Shown piece by piece: positions 51,858 to 61,028 of a DNA stretch of 64,000 nt (positions are counted from its first letter, which is position 1; the number at the start of each line of letters is the position of its first letter). The DNA is taken from assembly GCF_013393325.1 (NCBI RefSeq), contig NZ_QJRC01000095.1:806001-870000 (forward strand). The letters are read 5' to 3'. Under the pieces are notes generated by a model. It was given only the letters and a program-made list of their open reading frames with translations. It did not search any database and had not been told where the DNA came from. The DNA comes from Pseudomonas hunanensis. GTDB lineage: Bacteria > Pseudomonadota > Gammaproteobacteria > Pseudomonadales > Pseudomonadaceae. A program made the position numbers and the translations under genes.

Positions 51858-52334
51858 TCAAAGCGGCACAGACAACCCGACCTTGACCTTGTCCAGAACG
51901 ATCAACGTGCGGTAAGTCAGGATGTCTTCGTTATCGGCAAAATGCAGCCTCACCAGCTTTTCGAAATGCGCCACGTCACGGGCAAGCATGACGATGATGA
52001 ACGACACCCCGCCGTTGACGAAGTAACACTGCTGTATCTCTGCCACATTGGCGAAATAACGCTTGGCGCGGTCCATCACCTGCGAGCGATCGTCCCGCAA
52101 GCGTGATTCGACGATGGCCGTGATCATCTGGCCAACACACTCCGGGGCAATGACTGCGGTGTTGGCAGTGACCACTCCGCTCGCCTCCATCTGTGCAATA
52201 CGCCGCTGTACAGCCGGTGTGGACAGGCCGATTTCCTCGGCAATGGCGCGCTGCGAGGTTTTGTTGTCTTGCTGCAGCAGCCGCAGAATCGCGTGATCGA
52301 AGCCGTCCAGCGGACGGTTGGCGCAGTCACTCAT
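51858..52334 (-). CDS. Lrp/AsnC-family regulator (divergent from EamA gene)
   Basis: A 158-residue Lrp-type regulator with helix-turn-helix (DGFDHAILRLLQQDNKTSQRA, AVQRRIAQMEASGVV) and RAM domain (VAEIQQCYFVNGGVSFIIVM). It is divergent from an EamA exporter gene with a 77-bp gap and probably controls it. The ATG at 52334 gives a normal N-terminus. Confidence 0.87.
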   Translation of the reverse strand: MSDCANRPLDGFDHAILRLLQQDNKTSQRAIAEEIGLSTPAVQRRIAQMEASGVVTANTAVIAPECVGQMITAIVESRLRDDRSQVMDRAKRYFANVAEIQQCYFVNGGVSFIIVMLARDVAHFEKLVRLHFADNEDILTYRTLIVLDKVKVGLSVPL

Positions 52335-52411
52335 TTTCGGGTTCCAAAGAAAGCAGTTCACTCGTCAGAGGCCCATTTTCACAGTAATTGCTTCGCAGGC
52401 CGAGCACTAAA

Positions 52412-53287
52412 ATGTCGCCTCGACCGATGCTGGAGCCACGCGTGGACGCAAAAACTGCTGGAACCTTCGCCCCTGTCGGCGCAGCCATCGCCGCGCTGGT
52501 CTCGGTGCAAACCGGTGCTGCCTTGGCCAAAACCTTGTTTCCATTGATCGGCCCCGAAGGCGTTGTCGCCCTGCGGCTGGGCTTGTCCGCCGTCATCTTG
52601 CTGGCGGTGCTGCGCCCTTGGCGCATCTGGGGCCAGGCCAACATGCTTCATTTGTTGGGTTATGGCGTAATGATGGGGCTGATGAATATTCTGATTTACC
52701 GGGCATTCCTCTATATCCCGGTGGGCATCGCGGTGTCCATCGAGGTCATCGGCCCACTGGGCGCGGCCTTGCTGTCTTCCCGGCGGCGGATCGACCTGCT
52801 GTGGATTGCCCTGTCGGTCGCCGGGCTTACCTTGCTGCCATGGGGCACGGGCAGTCAGGGCCTCGACCCGCGCGGGGTGATGTACGCGCTCGCGGCTGCA
52901 TTGGCCTGGGGGCTGTATGTGATGCTTGGCAGCAAAGTGGCGGTTCACGGCAAACAGGCAGTCGGCACCGGGATGTTGTTTGCCGCGCTGCTGGGCGTAC
53001 CACTTGGTGTCAACCACGCCGGTGCCGAGTTGCTGGCGCCATGGGTGCTTATGGTCGGGTTGGGCGTAGCGCTGCTTTCCAGCACGGTGCCTTTCCTGCT
53101 CGACATGTATGCCATGCGGCACTTGCCGCCCAGTATTTTTGGCGTGCTGCTCAGCGCTTCGCCCGCTGCGGGGGCGATAGCAGGCTGGTTGATCCTCGGT
53201 GAAGTGCTGGCACTGACCCAGTGGCTGGGCATAACAGCCATTGCCTTGGCCTGCGCAGGGGCGGCACTGGTGGGGCGTGGTCGCTGA
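52412..53287 (+). CDS. EamA-family exporter (RhtA-like)
   Basis: A 291-residue membrane protein with ten predicted helices in two EamA repeats (SVQTGAALAKTLFPLIGPEGVV in the first, YALAAALAWGLYVMLGSK in the second). It is closest in pattern to RhtA-type threonine/homoserine exporters. The Lrp-type regulator beside it supports amino-acid export. The start could be 52412 or 52427. Confidence 0.86.
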   Translation: MSPRPMLEPRVDAKTAGTFAPVGAAIAALVSVQTGAALAKTLFPLIGPEGVVALRLGLSAVILLAVLRPWRIWGQANMLHLLGYGVMMGLMNILIYRAFLYIPVGIAVSIEVIGPLGAALLSSRRRIDLLWIALSVAGLTLLPWGTGSQGLDPRGVMYALAAALAWGLYVMLGSKVAVHGKQAVGTGMLFAALLGVPLGVNHAGAELLAPWVLMVGLGVALLSSTVPFLLDMYAMRHLPPSIFGVLLSASPAAGAIAGWLILGEVLALTQWLGITAIALACAGAALVGRGR

Positions 53288-53443
53288 GCGCGGGCGCTCT
53301 ACGCAAGGCCTTTCATCGATGGCGCTGATGATTACTATCGAGCGGCCTGCCTGTCGGCCTGACCAGGCCGTCTCTATAATCGCCTGCAAATCCCCCCGCT
53401 CCTGCGCCTGCTACAGGCGACATCCCTCATGGAACCGAACCCC

Positions 53444-54670
53444 ATGCCAAGCAACCGCCAGGCCTCTCGTGGCCTTCCCGAACATAATCAACAGAGTGTC
53501 ACGCAGCAGTGGCTGGCCATCCTCTCGGTCGCCGTGGGCGCCTTCGCCCTGGTCACCAGTGAGTTCCTCCCGGTGGGGGTACTCAACGATGTCGCCAGCG
53601 ACCTTGGCATCAGTGCCGGCCTTGCCGGCCTGATGGTGACCCTGCCCGGTATCATGGCCGCGCTGGCCGCGCCTTTGATCTCGGTGGGTGTGGGGGCGCT
53701 GGACCGGCGCTACCTGCTGATCGGCCTGACACTGATCATGATCATCGCCAACGCCATCGTGGCCTACGCCGGTGACTTCAACCTGCTGTTGGTCGGCCGC
53801 GTGCTGCTGGGTGTCAGTATCGGCGGCTTCTGGGCGACCGCCATCGCCCTCAGCGGGCGGCTGGCACCTGACGGCATGGGCGTAGCCAAGGCCAACTCCA
53901 TCATCATGGCGGGGGTAACCCTGGCGACGGTAGTGGGCGTACCCGTGGGCACCTGGCTGAGTGGCCTGATGGGCTGGCGCATGACCTTCCTGGTCACCGC
54001 CCTGGTCGGCGTACCCGTGCTGCTGGCGCAGGTATTGCTGTTGCCACGGCTGATGCCGGAAAAGGCCATTCGCATCAGCGACCTGCCAGCGCTGTTCGTC
54101 AACCCGCAAGCACGGGTCGGCTTGATCGCTGTTTTGCTGATCGGCCTGGCGCACTTTGCGGCGTACACCTATGTTGCACCGTTCTTCAAACAGAATGCCG
54201 GCTTCGACGGGCCGACCATCGGCTCGTTGCTATTGCTGTACGGCGTGGCCGGTTTCATGGGCAACATCTTCGCCGGCTTTGCCGCCAACCGCAGCGTGCG
54301 ACATACCCTGATGCTGGTCGCGCTCATGATCGCAGTCAGTACCGCCCTGTTCCCGCACTTCGCCACCAGCATGACGGGCGCCGCGATGCTGATCGCACTG
54401 TGGGGCTTTGCTTTCGGTGCGTTCCCGGCCTGCGCCAATATCTGGATGTTCGTGGTGGCGCCCAAGGATGTCGAACGCGGCATGCCGCTGTTCGTGGCCA
54501 TGTTCCAGGTGATCATTGCCGTGGGCTCGTTCTTCGGCGGGCAAGTGGTCGACCATATGGGCACCGCAGTGCTGTTGAGCCTGGCCACGGCGCTGGTGGG
54601 CTGTGGCTTCGTCACCGTGCTGGTGCTGGGACGCAACGTCAGCAATAGCCTGGCGACGCAGCCAGGCTGA
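53444..54670 (+). CDS. MFS efflux transporter, DHA1 type
   Basis: A 408-residue carrier with twelve predicted helices. Helix 1 shows FALVTSEFLPVGVLNDVASDLG and a later segment GRVLLGVSIGGFWATAIAL, both typical of the AraJ/NepI group of drug and nucleoside exporters. The ATG at 53444 has GGAA nine bases upstream; the ATG at 53429 is an alternative. The substrate is unknown. No regulator is adjacent on the same strand. Confidence 0.87.
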   Translation: MPSNRQASRGLPEHNQQSVTQQWLAILSVAVGAFALVTSEFLPVGVLNDVASDLGISAGLAGLMVTLPGIMAALAAPLISVGVGALDRRYLLIGLTLIMIIANAIVAYAGDFNLLLVGRVLLGVSIGGFWATAIALSGRLAPDGMGVAKANSIIMAGVTLATVVGVPVGTWLSGLMGWRMTFLVTALVGVPVLLAQVLLLPRLMPEKAIRISDLPALFVNPQARVGLIAVLLIGLAHFAAYTYVAPFFKQNAGFDGPTIGSLLLLYGVAGFMGNIFAGFAANRSVRHTLMLVALMIAVSTALFPHFATSMTGAAMLIALWGFAFGAFPACANIWMFVVAPKDVERGMPLFVAMFQVIIAVGSFFGGQVVDHMGTAVLLSLATALVGCGFVTVLVLGRNVSNSLATQPG

Positions 54671-54685
54671 GCTGCTGCACAGGGT

Positions 54686-57400
54686 TCAGAACCACTGCCC
54701 GAAGCGGCGGATATAGAGGGCCTTCATGGCCTGGGCGACCACGCAATAGCCCAGCAGGATGGCAACCAGCCAAGGGAAGTACGCCCACGGCAGTGGCACC
54801 AGGCCAACCATCGCCCCCACCGGCGAGAACGGGATATAGACACCCAACGCCATCACCAGCCCCGTTGCCAGCACCACTGGCAGCGCGGCGGTGCTCTGGA
54901 AGAACGGCACCTTGCGCGTGCGCAGCATATGCACCACCAAGGTCTGTGATAGCAACCCCTCGATGAACCAGCCGGACTGGAACAGTGCCTGCATCTCGAC
55001 GCTGTTGGCCGCGAACACGTACCACATCAGGGCAAAGGTGGTGATGTCGAAGATCGACGACGTAGGGCCGATCCACAGCATGAAGCGGCCAATGTTGCGC
55101 GCATCCCATTTGCGTGGCTTGCTGAGAAATTCCTTGTCCATGCGGTCCCAAGGCAGCGACAGCTGGGAGAAGTCGTACATCAGGTTCTGCAGCAGCAGGT
55201 GAATCGCCAGCATCGGCAGGAATGGGATGAACGCGCTGGCCACCAGCACCGAGAACACGTTGCCGAAGTTGGAGCTGGCAGTCATGCACAGGTACTTCAT
55301 GATGTTGCCGAAGGTCTCGCGGCCTTTGAGCACACCCTCTTCAAGCACCATCAGGCTTTTTTCCAGCAGAATGATATCGGCCGATTCCTTGGCGATGTCG
55401 GTGCCGCTGTCTACCGAGATACCGACGTCGGCATCGCGCAGGGCCGCAGCATCGTTGATGCCGTCGCCAAGAAAACCCACCGTGTGACCATTGGCCTGCA
55501 GGGCCTTGAGCACGCGTGATTTCTGCAGCGGGGTGAGCTTGGCGAAGACCGTGCGTTCTTCGACCTGCAGCGTGAGGGTGGTGTCGTCCATGCGCGCGAT
55601 GTCCTGGCCGAGCAATGGCAGGCCTGGCTCCAGGCCAACTTCACGGCAGACCTTGCACGTCACCACCGGGTTGTCGCCGGTCAGCACTTTGACCCGCACG
55701 CCCATGTCCCGCAGAGCGGCAATGGCCGGGCCGGCAGTTTCCTTGGGCGGGTCGAGGAAGGTCAGGAAGCCCTGGATCACCAGATCGCGCTCATCGTCAG
55801 CGTGATACTGCGCCTTGCCTTCGGCCGCCGGGATCTGGCGGGTGGCGACCACCAGTACGCGAAAGCCGTCCTGGTTGAAGGCGTCGGCACTGGCCAGCAG
55901 CTGTTGGCGGCGGCGCGGATCGAGGTTAACGACACCGTCGCCTTCCTGCACATGGGTGGCGATGGCGAGCATTTCCTCGACCGCCCCTTTGCTTACCAGC
56001 AGGTGGTCGCCCAGGGCATCCTTCACCACCACGGACAGGCGACGGCGGATGAAGTCGAACGGCAGCTCGTCGACCTTTGCATAGGCGTAGGGGGCCTGGA
56101 ACTGGCGGTCCTGCCCTGCGAAATGCAGCACAGCTTGGTCCATCAGGTTGCGAATGCCGCTTTGGTGATGGCTGTTGAGCCAGGCCAGCTCGAGGATGTG
56201 CCTGTCGCGCTGGCCGTCAAAGCGCACGTGGTGTTCGAGGATGATACGGTCCTGGGTAAGCGTGCCGGTCTTGTCGGTGCACAGCACGTCCATGGAACCC
56301 AGGTTCTGGATGGCGTTCAGGCGCTTGACCACCACTTTGCGCCGGGCCATGGCCACGGCGCCCTTGGCCAGGTTGGCGCTGACGATCATCGGCAGCATTT
56401 CCGGGGTCAGGCCCACGGCCACGGCAAGTGCGAAGAGGAAAGCATCGCCCCAGTCGCCCTTGACCACACCGTTGAGCATGAACACCACCGGGACCATCAC
56501 CAGCATGAAACGGATCAGCAGGCTGCTGACGCTGTTCACCCCACGGTCGAAAGCGGTCTGGCTGCGCGAGCCGGCAATGGCCTTGGCCAGCGAGCCGAAA
56601 TAGGTGCGTCGGCCAGTGGCGACCACCACTGCGCGGGCGCGGCCACTGACCACGTTGGTGCCCATGAAGCAGATGTTCGCCAGCTCGAGCAGGTTGTCCT
56701 GGCTACCGCTGCCCCCGGTAGCGGACTTCTGCGCGACATGGCCAAGGGTGTCGTACTTCTCGACCGGCAGCGCTTCACCAGTGAGCACCGCCTGGCTGAT
56801 GAACAGGTCACGTGATTCGAGCAGGCGAATGTCAGCGGGGATCATGTCGCCTGCGCAAAGCTGCACGATATCGCCGGCCACCAGTTCGTCCATGGGCACT
56901 TCGCGCAGACGCGGGGCCTGCCCGACCTGCTCGCGGCGCAGCACGGTGGCAGTGGTGCGCACCATGGCCTTGAGCGCATCGGCGGCCTTGGTCGAGCGGT
57001 ACTCCTGCCAGAAGCGCAGCACGCTGCTGAGGCTGACCATGGTCATGATGATGATGACCTTGGTCAGGTCGGCATCATCCGTTTGGCCTGCGCGAAGCGG
57101 CAGCCAGTAGTCGGTGACGAAGCTGATCCCGGCCAGGGTCAGCAGTACATAGATGAACGGGTTGTGCAGGGCCCTGAGCAATTGCACCAGGGCATGCGGT
57201 TGCGGGTCGTGGGCGACCTGGTTGGCCCCGTCGCGCTCCAGGCGCTTGGCGGCTTCGTGCTCGGTCAGGCCCTGCTCGCAGGCATCGAGGTTGGCGAGGG
57301 TGACAGCCAGGCCATTGCGCGCTTCACGGGCGGCACGCGTGGACAAGCGGGTTTCGCGTTCGGTCTTGGCCGATGAGGTGTCGCGGTGTTTGACAGTCAT
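54686..57400 (-). CDS. mgtA: Magnesium-transporting P-type ATPase MgtA
   Basis: A 904-residue type IIIB P-type ATPase. It has a cytosolic N-terminal domain, ten predicted helices, an actuator motif LTGEALPVEK, the phosphorylation site CTDKTGTLT and a hinge GDGINDAAALRDADVGIS. It imports Mg2+ into the cytosol under Mg2+ limitation. AGGAG nine bases before the ATG at 57400 sets the start. It has a 740-base upstream region with two short ORFs and strong hairpins, which suggests post-initiation control by Mg2+. Confidence 0.95.
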   Translation of the reverse strand: MTVKHRDTSSAKTERETRLSTRAAREARNGLAVTLANLDACEQGLTEHEAAKRLERDGANQVAHDPQPHALVQLLRALHNPFIYVLLTLAGISFVTDYWLPLRAGQTDDADLTKVIIIMTMVSLSSVLRFWQEYRSTKAADALKAMVRTTATVLRREQVGQAPRLREVPMDELVAGDIVQLCAGDMIPADIRLLESRDLFISQAVLTGEALPVEKYDTLGHVAQKSATGGSGSQDNLLELANICFMGTNVVSGRARAVVVATGRRTYFGSLAKAIAGSRSQTAFDRGVNSVSSLLIRFMLVMVPVVFMLNGVVKGDWGDAFLFALAVAVGLTPEMLPMIVSANLAKGAVAMARRKVVVKRLNAIQNLGSMDVLCTDKTGTLTQDRIILEHHVRFDGQRDRHILELAWLNSHHQSGIRNLMDQAVLHFAGQDRQFQAPYAYAKVDELPFDFIRRRLSVVVKDALGDHLLVSKGAVEEMLAIATHVQEGDGVVNLDPRRRQQLLASADAFNQDGFRVLVVATRQIPAAEGKAQYHADDERDLVIQGFLTFLDPPKETAGPAIAALRDMGVRVKVLTGDNPVVTCKVCREVGLEPGLPLLGQDIARMDDTTLTLQVEERTVFAKLTPLQKSRVLKALQANGHTVGFLGDGINDAAALRDADVGISVDSGTDIAKESADIILLEKSLMVLEEGVLKGRETFGNIMKYLCMTASSNFGNVFSVLVASAFIPFLPMLAIHLLLQNLMYDFSQLSLPWDRMDKEFLSKPRKWDARNIGRFMLWIGPTSSIFDITTFALMWYVFAANSVEMQALFQSGWFIEGLLSQTLVVHMLRTRKVPFFQSTAALPVVLATGLVMALGVYIPFSPVGAMVGLVPLPWAYFPWLVAILLGYCVVAQAMKALYIRRFGQWF

Positions 57401-57444
57401 GTTGCTGTGCTCCTGCCGCTGCGGCGGCACGACACACAGACGTT

Positions 57445-57570
57445 TCACTCAGGCGGTGAACGAAGGCATGTCGGGTCGCAGATGAATACGGGTTCTTTCC
57501 GACAGAAATCTGTCCGCTGCCGAGGGTCGGAAGTTGTTTCGGCAGCGAACTTTCTACTCGCGCAATCCAT
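57445..57570 (-). CDS. Putative mgtA leader peptide 2 (41 residues)
   Basis: A short ORF with an AAAGGA ribosome site before its ATG at 57570. It ends 44 bases before the mgtA start. The peptide begins MDCASRKF, contains SDPRQR and CDPTC, and ends RSPPE, so Asp-Pro and Pro-Pro pairs cluster in it. Such residues destabilise or stall ribosomes at low Mg2+ in the enterobacterial MgtL leader. Direct homology to MgtL is not visible. Confidence 0.5.
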   Translation of the reverse strand: MDCASRKFAAETTSDPRQRTDFCRKEPVFICDPTCLRSPPE

Positions 57571-57696
57571 GGTTTTATTCCTTTGTCATAAACAACAGGC
57601 CATACGCCCCCGCAAACTTTTCATTTAAAAAGTTCGAGCACAACGATACCGTTTGATATCTTTTATTCAGTGAGAAGTTTTGGGGGTTCCGGCGTG

Positions 57697-57837
57697 CTAA
57701 CGCGCCAGCGCCCCGCATCTACTTGGGGGGTTCTGGCAGTCATCAGGGTACCCGTGCAGGCGGCGCGGCCAGGCACAGGCCTGCTGCGCCGCAAAGCAGG
57801 CGAGCAGGCGATATGAAACGAATGAAGTGAGGTTCAT
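57697..57837 (-). CDS. Putative mgtA leader peptide 1 (46 residues)
   Basis: A short ORF with GGAGG seven bases before its ATG at 57837. The peptide begins MNLTSFVSYRLL, contains YPDDCQNPPS and ends GALAR. The ribosome site lies within a hairpin (57840-57846 with 57870-57876), so its translation may be switched by RNA folding. It is upstream of the second short ORF and mgtA on the same strand. Confidence 0.45.
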   Translation of the reverse strand: MNLTSFVSYRLLACFAAQQACAWPRRLHGYPDDCQNPPSRCGALAR

Positions 57838-57839
57838 GA

Positions 57840-57978
57840 GCTTGCCTCCAACCGGCGGACACCGGCGGCGGCAAGCTACGGCGGAGCATCAGGCTCTGGC
57901 GCGGCTTGCCCGACCGAGGCGTCGGGACCGGTGTTCCGGTTCAAGTGCCTGACCTGGCCGTACGGCGGTGGTCAGGCA
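57840..57978 (-). promoter_or_regulatory. Structured 5' leader of mgtA
   Basis: Several perfect inverted repeats follow each other: GCTTGCC/GGCAAGC (57840-57846 with 57870-57876, covering the leader ribosome site), CCCGAC/GTCGGG (57909-57914 with 57921-57926) and TGCCTGACC/GGTCAGGCA (57946-57954 with 57970-57978). A smaller A/T hairpin lies at 57615-57634. This density of stems is unusual for the window and fits an RNA sensor or attenuator. It does not match the M-box as I know it, but I could not test this. The remainder up to 58144 has no gene. Confidence 0.5.
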
Positions 57979-58144
57979 GCGACTAGATACTGTGTCCATT
58001 GAATTCTTCAGTGATTGAAAGTAAGGCCCTTGTCCAGGGCCGGTCGAACTTTATTCAAGCGTAGTATCGAAGTCAACCAGCAAGCAGAACTTTAAATAAG
58101 TTTCACCTTGTTTTAATGTTACTTGCTGGCGTGGCCACCATCAC

Positions 58145-59770
58145 TCAAACCTTGAACCGCCCCACCAACGCCGTCATCTCCCCCACCAGGCCCGCTAGCG
58201 CCTTGCTCGCTTCGCTGGTCTGCTGCGCTCCCGCCGCTGAATGGTGAGACAGCTCGCGGATATTGAGCAGGTTGCGGTCTACCTCCCGCGCCACTTGGGC
58301 CTGCTCTTCGGCCGCACTGGCAATGACCAGGTTGCGCTCGTTGATTTCGCCGATCGCACTGTAAATGCCCTCCAGCACCTGCCCCGAGGCCAGGGTCACC
58401 TCCAGTGTCGATTGCGCCCGGTTGGTGCTGGCCTGCATCGAAGCCACCGCCGCCTCGGTGCCGGCTTGCACGCGGGCGATCATCTGCTCGATTTCCTGGG
58501 TCGATTGTTGCGTGCGGTAGGCCAGCGTGCGCACCTCGTCTGCCACCACCGCAAAGCCGCGCCCGGCCTCACCGGCGCGGGCGGCTTCGATGGCAGCATT
58601 GAGCGCCAGCAGGTTGGTTTGCTCGGACACCGAGCGAATCACTTCCAGTACCTTGCCGATATCCCGCACCTGCCCGACCAACTGTTCCAGATGCGCACTG
58701 CTGGTCTGGATCTCGCGGGTCATGGCTTCGGTGCCGTCGATGTTGTCACCGACTTGCCGGCGACTTTGCGCAGCCAGCTGGTTGGACTCGCTGGTGGTTT
58801 GCGAGGTGGTGATGGCGTTGCGCGCAACCTCCTCCACGGCCGTGGTCATTTCGGTCACGGCGGTAGCGGCCTGCTCCAGCTCCTGCCCCTGCTGGCGCAG
58901 GTTGTTGGCGCTTTGCTCGGTGACCGCATTCAACGCCGTGGCGGCGGCATCCAACTGCTGGGCACAGTGATTGATCTGCCCAAGGGTGTCGCGTTGGCTC
59001 TGCTGCATGCGCTGCAGCTCATGGAACAGCTGGCCGATCTCGTTGTTGCCCTGCCCTTGCACCGGTACGCTCAGGTCGCCACCGGCAATGCGCTGGAAAT
59101 GCCGACCGGCTTCACGCAGCGGGAGCAGCACACGCTGGGCAATGAAAGCCCAGCACAGTGCCGCCAGCAGCAAAGTCACACCCAGCAGGCACAGGCTCAG
59201 AAACTGCGCACGGGCCAGACGCCGGTCGGACTCCTGCATGATCTGCTGACCACGTTCGCTCAGTGCGCCCACCAACTGTTGGCGTAGCGCTTGCAGCCGG
59301 CCCATGGCATTGCCGGCATCGCTGTTGACCTTGAAGTACTGCTCCAGCGAACGCTGACGGGTCGCCTCTCGCTGCCCGGCAACCGCCTTGGCGTATTCGG
59401 CAAAGGTAGCCTGCAGCTCGAGTGCCAACGTGCGAAGGGCTGGCTCACGGGCGTTTTCGACAAACGCGCCGACCAGCGCCTGGCTCTTGTCGTTCAGCTC
59501 CACCGACAATGCCATGCGCTTGCCAGCACTCTCGTCATGGCCACCCAACTGCTCGATGAAGCCCGAGGACACATTGGCGCTGGAACGAATCGCCATCAAC
59601 AACGCATTGTTCAACCGGTCCGACTGGTGCGCCGTCTGGTCCAGCTCGGTGATCTGCTGGTCGCTGCCCACTGCTGCCCACCAGGCACTGACGGTGGAAA
59701 ACAGCAGGGTCAGGCTGAACAGCGACAACACCCAGAACATTCCGGTGCGGATCTTCAGGTTGGCAAGCAT
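58145..59770 (-). CDS. Methyl-accepting chemotaxis protein
   Basis: A 541-residue chemoreceptor. Helices at about 10-32 and 190-212 flank a periplasmic helical-bundle sensor of about 155 residues (four-helix-bundle type). A HAMP domain and the cytosolic signalling domain follow, with the hairpin tip EQTNLLALNAAIEAARAGE. AAGGAG ten bases before the ATG at 59770 sets the start; a frame to 59797 is longer. The ligand is unknown. No CheB/CheR-binding tail pentapeptide is visible at the C-terminus (GRFKV). Confidence 0.92.
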   Translation of the reverse strand: MLANLKIRTGMFWVLSLFSLTLLFSTVSAWWAAVGSDQQITELDQTAHQSDRLNNALLMAIRSSANVSSGFIEQLGGHDESAGKRMALSVELNDKSQALVGAFVENAREPALRTLALELQATFAEYAKAVAGQREATRQRSLEQYFKVNSDAGNAMGRLQALRQQLVGALSERGQQIMQESDRRLARAQFLSLCLLGVTLLLAALCWAFIAQRVLLPLREAGRHFQRIAGGDLSVPVQGQGNNEIGQLFHELQRMQQSQRDTLGQINHCAQQLDAAATALNAVTEQSANNLRQQGQELEQAATAVTEMTTAVEEVARNAITTSQTTSESNQLAAQSRRQVGDNIDGTEAMTREIQTSSAHLEQLVGQVRDIGKVLEVIRSVSEQTNLLALNAAIEAARAGEAGRGFAVVADEVRTLAYRTQQSTQEIEQMIARVQAGTEAAVASMQASTNRAQSTLEVTLASGQVLEGIYSAIGEINERNLVIASAAEEQAQVAREVDRNLLNIRELSHHSAAGAQQTSEASKALAGLVGEMTALVGRFKV

Positions 59771-59910
59771 GCGGGCAGTACTCCTTGTTGGCACCACTTC
59801 TGGTCGATGATTCGACGGTGGGTGTGCTGCTATCGGAGTAGCTGGCGCAGGCTTGAGGCACCGGGATGCGGTTATGGGCGGTAACCGAACAGATTGCGCC
59901 GAGGCCAGCC

Positions 59911-60801
59911 TCAGCGACCGAGAAAGTCGACCACCGCCTCAGTGAAGGCCTGGGGTTGATCCAGCATGACGAAGTGGAAGCTGCCATCGATTCGCTTGAA
60001 GCTGATGCCCTGCGTGCCGGCATAGGCATTGGTGAAGGTTGCATCGACGCTGGAGGCAGGTACGCCATACATAGGGTCATAGGCGTATACGACCTCTATC
60101 GGCGCCTGGATAGCGCCAAGCTCCGGGCGCAGGTCGGTGGTCATCAGTTCATGGGTGGCATCGGCTACGGCCTTGCGGTCCGAGTGCAGCGCCGCCGCAA
60201 TGAGTGCAGGCCGTGCCGCTGCGGTCTTGACCAACCGGTCGATGGCCGTGCGCTGCATCGCTTCGGCCTGCGCTGCAGGGGCCGCCAACATCGCATCGCG
60301 GAATGCGGCAGCCTGCGGTGCGGCCGTTTCGGCGGTTGCCCTGGGGTCGATCAGCAACGTGTAGAACGGCAGCGCATCGACGACCATCAGCCGGCCTACC
60401 TGCTCAGGATGGCGTGCACCCAGCATCAGCGCGACCTCACCGCCCAGTGAATGGCCAATGATGGCCGGCGTCTCAAGGTGCTGGCGGCGGATGTAGTCGG
60501 CTACCGCCTCGGCCACCGGAGCGGCCACGCGCCCGTCCACAGCGGGCACGGTTGGCGAGCCGGCAAAACCTGCGACCTGCACCAGGTGCAAGCGGTGCTG
60601 CTGGCGCAGCGTGCTGGCGAGCCCCGCCCATACCTTACGCGATGAGGCCAGCCCCGGGATCAGGATAACGTCCGGCCCAGCGCCTTCGACCTGCACTGAA
60701 ATACGTTCGCTTAGCGCGGTCTCTGGCTGGCCGGGCGCGGCCAATGCCGAAGACAGCGACAGGCTGGCCCCGATTGCCGCCAGCAGGGTACGTACACGCA
60801 T
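59911..60801 (-). CDS. Exported alpha/beta hydrolase
   Basis: A 296-residue hydrolase with a signal peptide (about 1-22, ending ALA). The nucleophile elbow is GHSLGG, the oxyanion-hole region reads LIPGLASSRKVW, and a late DGSFHFVML contains the probable catalytic His, with Asp in AYDPMYG. It is a periplasmic esterase or lipase-type enzyme; the substrate is unknown. AAGGAG before the ATG at 60801 decides the start over the long upstream frame to 60975. Confidence 0.86.
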   Translation of the reverse strand: MRVRTLLAAIGASLSLSSALAAPGQPETALSERISVQVEGAGPDVILIPGLASSRKVWAGLASTLRQQHRLHLVQVAGFAGSPTVPAVDGRVAAPVAEAVADYIRRQHLETPAIIGHSLGGEVALMLGARHPEQVGRLMVVDALPFYTLLIDPRATAETAAPQAAAFRDAMLAAPAAQAEAMQRTAIDRLVKTAAARPALIAAALHSDRKAVADATHELMTTDLRPELGAIQAPIEVVYAYDPMYGVPASSVDATFTNAYAGTQGISFKRIDGSFHFVMLDQPQAFTEAVVDFLGR

Positions 60802-61028
60802 GTCAGCCACTCCTTTGACTTCGACTGAGAAAAGCCCACCACTATAAGACGCGCGGCAAGCCATGGGAAAACTATCGTTTGCAACCCGGTGTGCTGCACC
60901 GTTAAAGTCGGGGGCCTGGGCGCTGGCTGCGCCTGCGGTCCGCGCGAAGGGGTTGCCCGAGCCATGCGTCAACACATTCCCATACCAGCTCCCGGCTTGT
61001 CGGCGGACCGAGCCCCAAAGGAGTTGGC

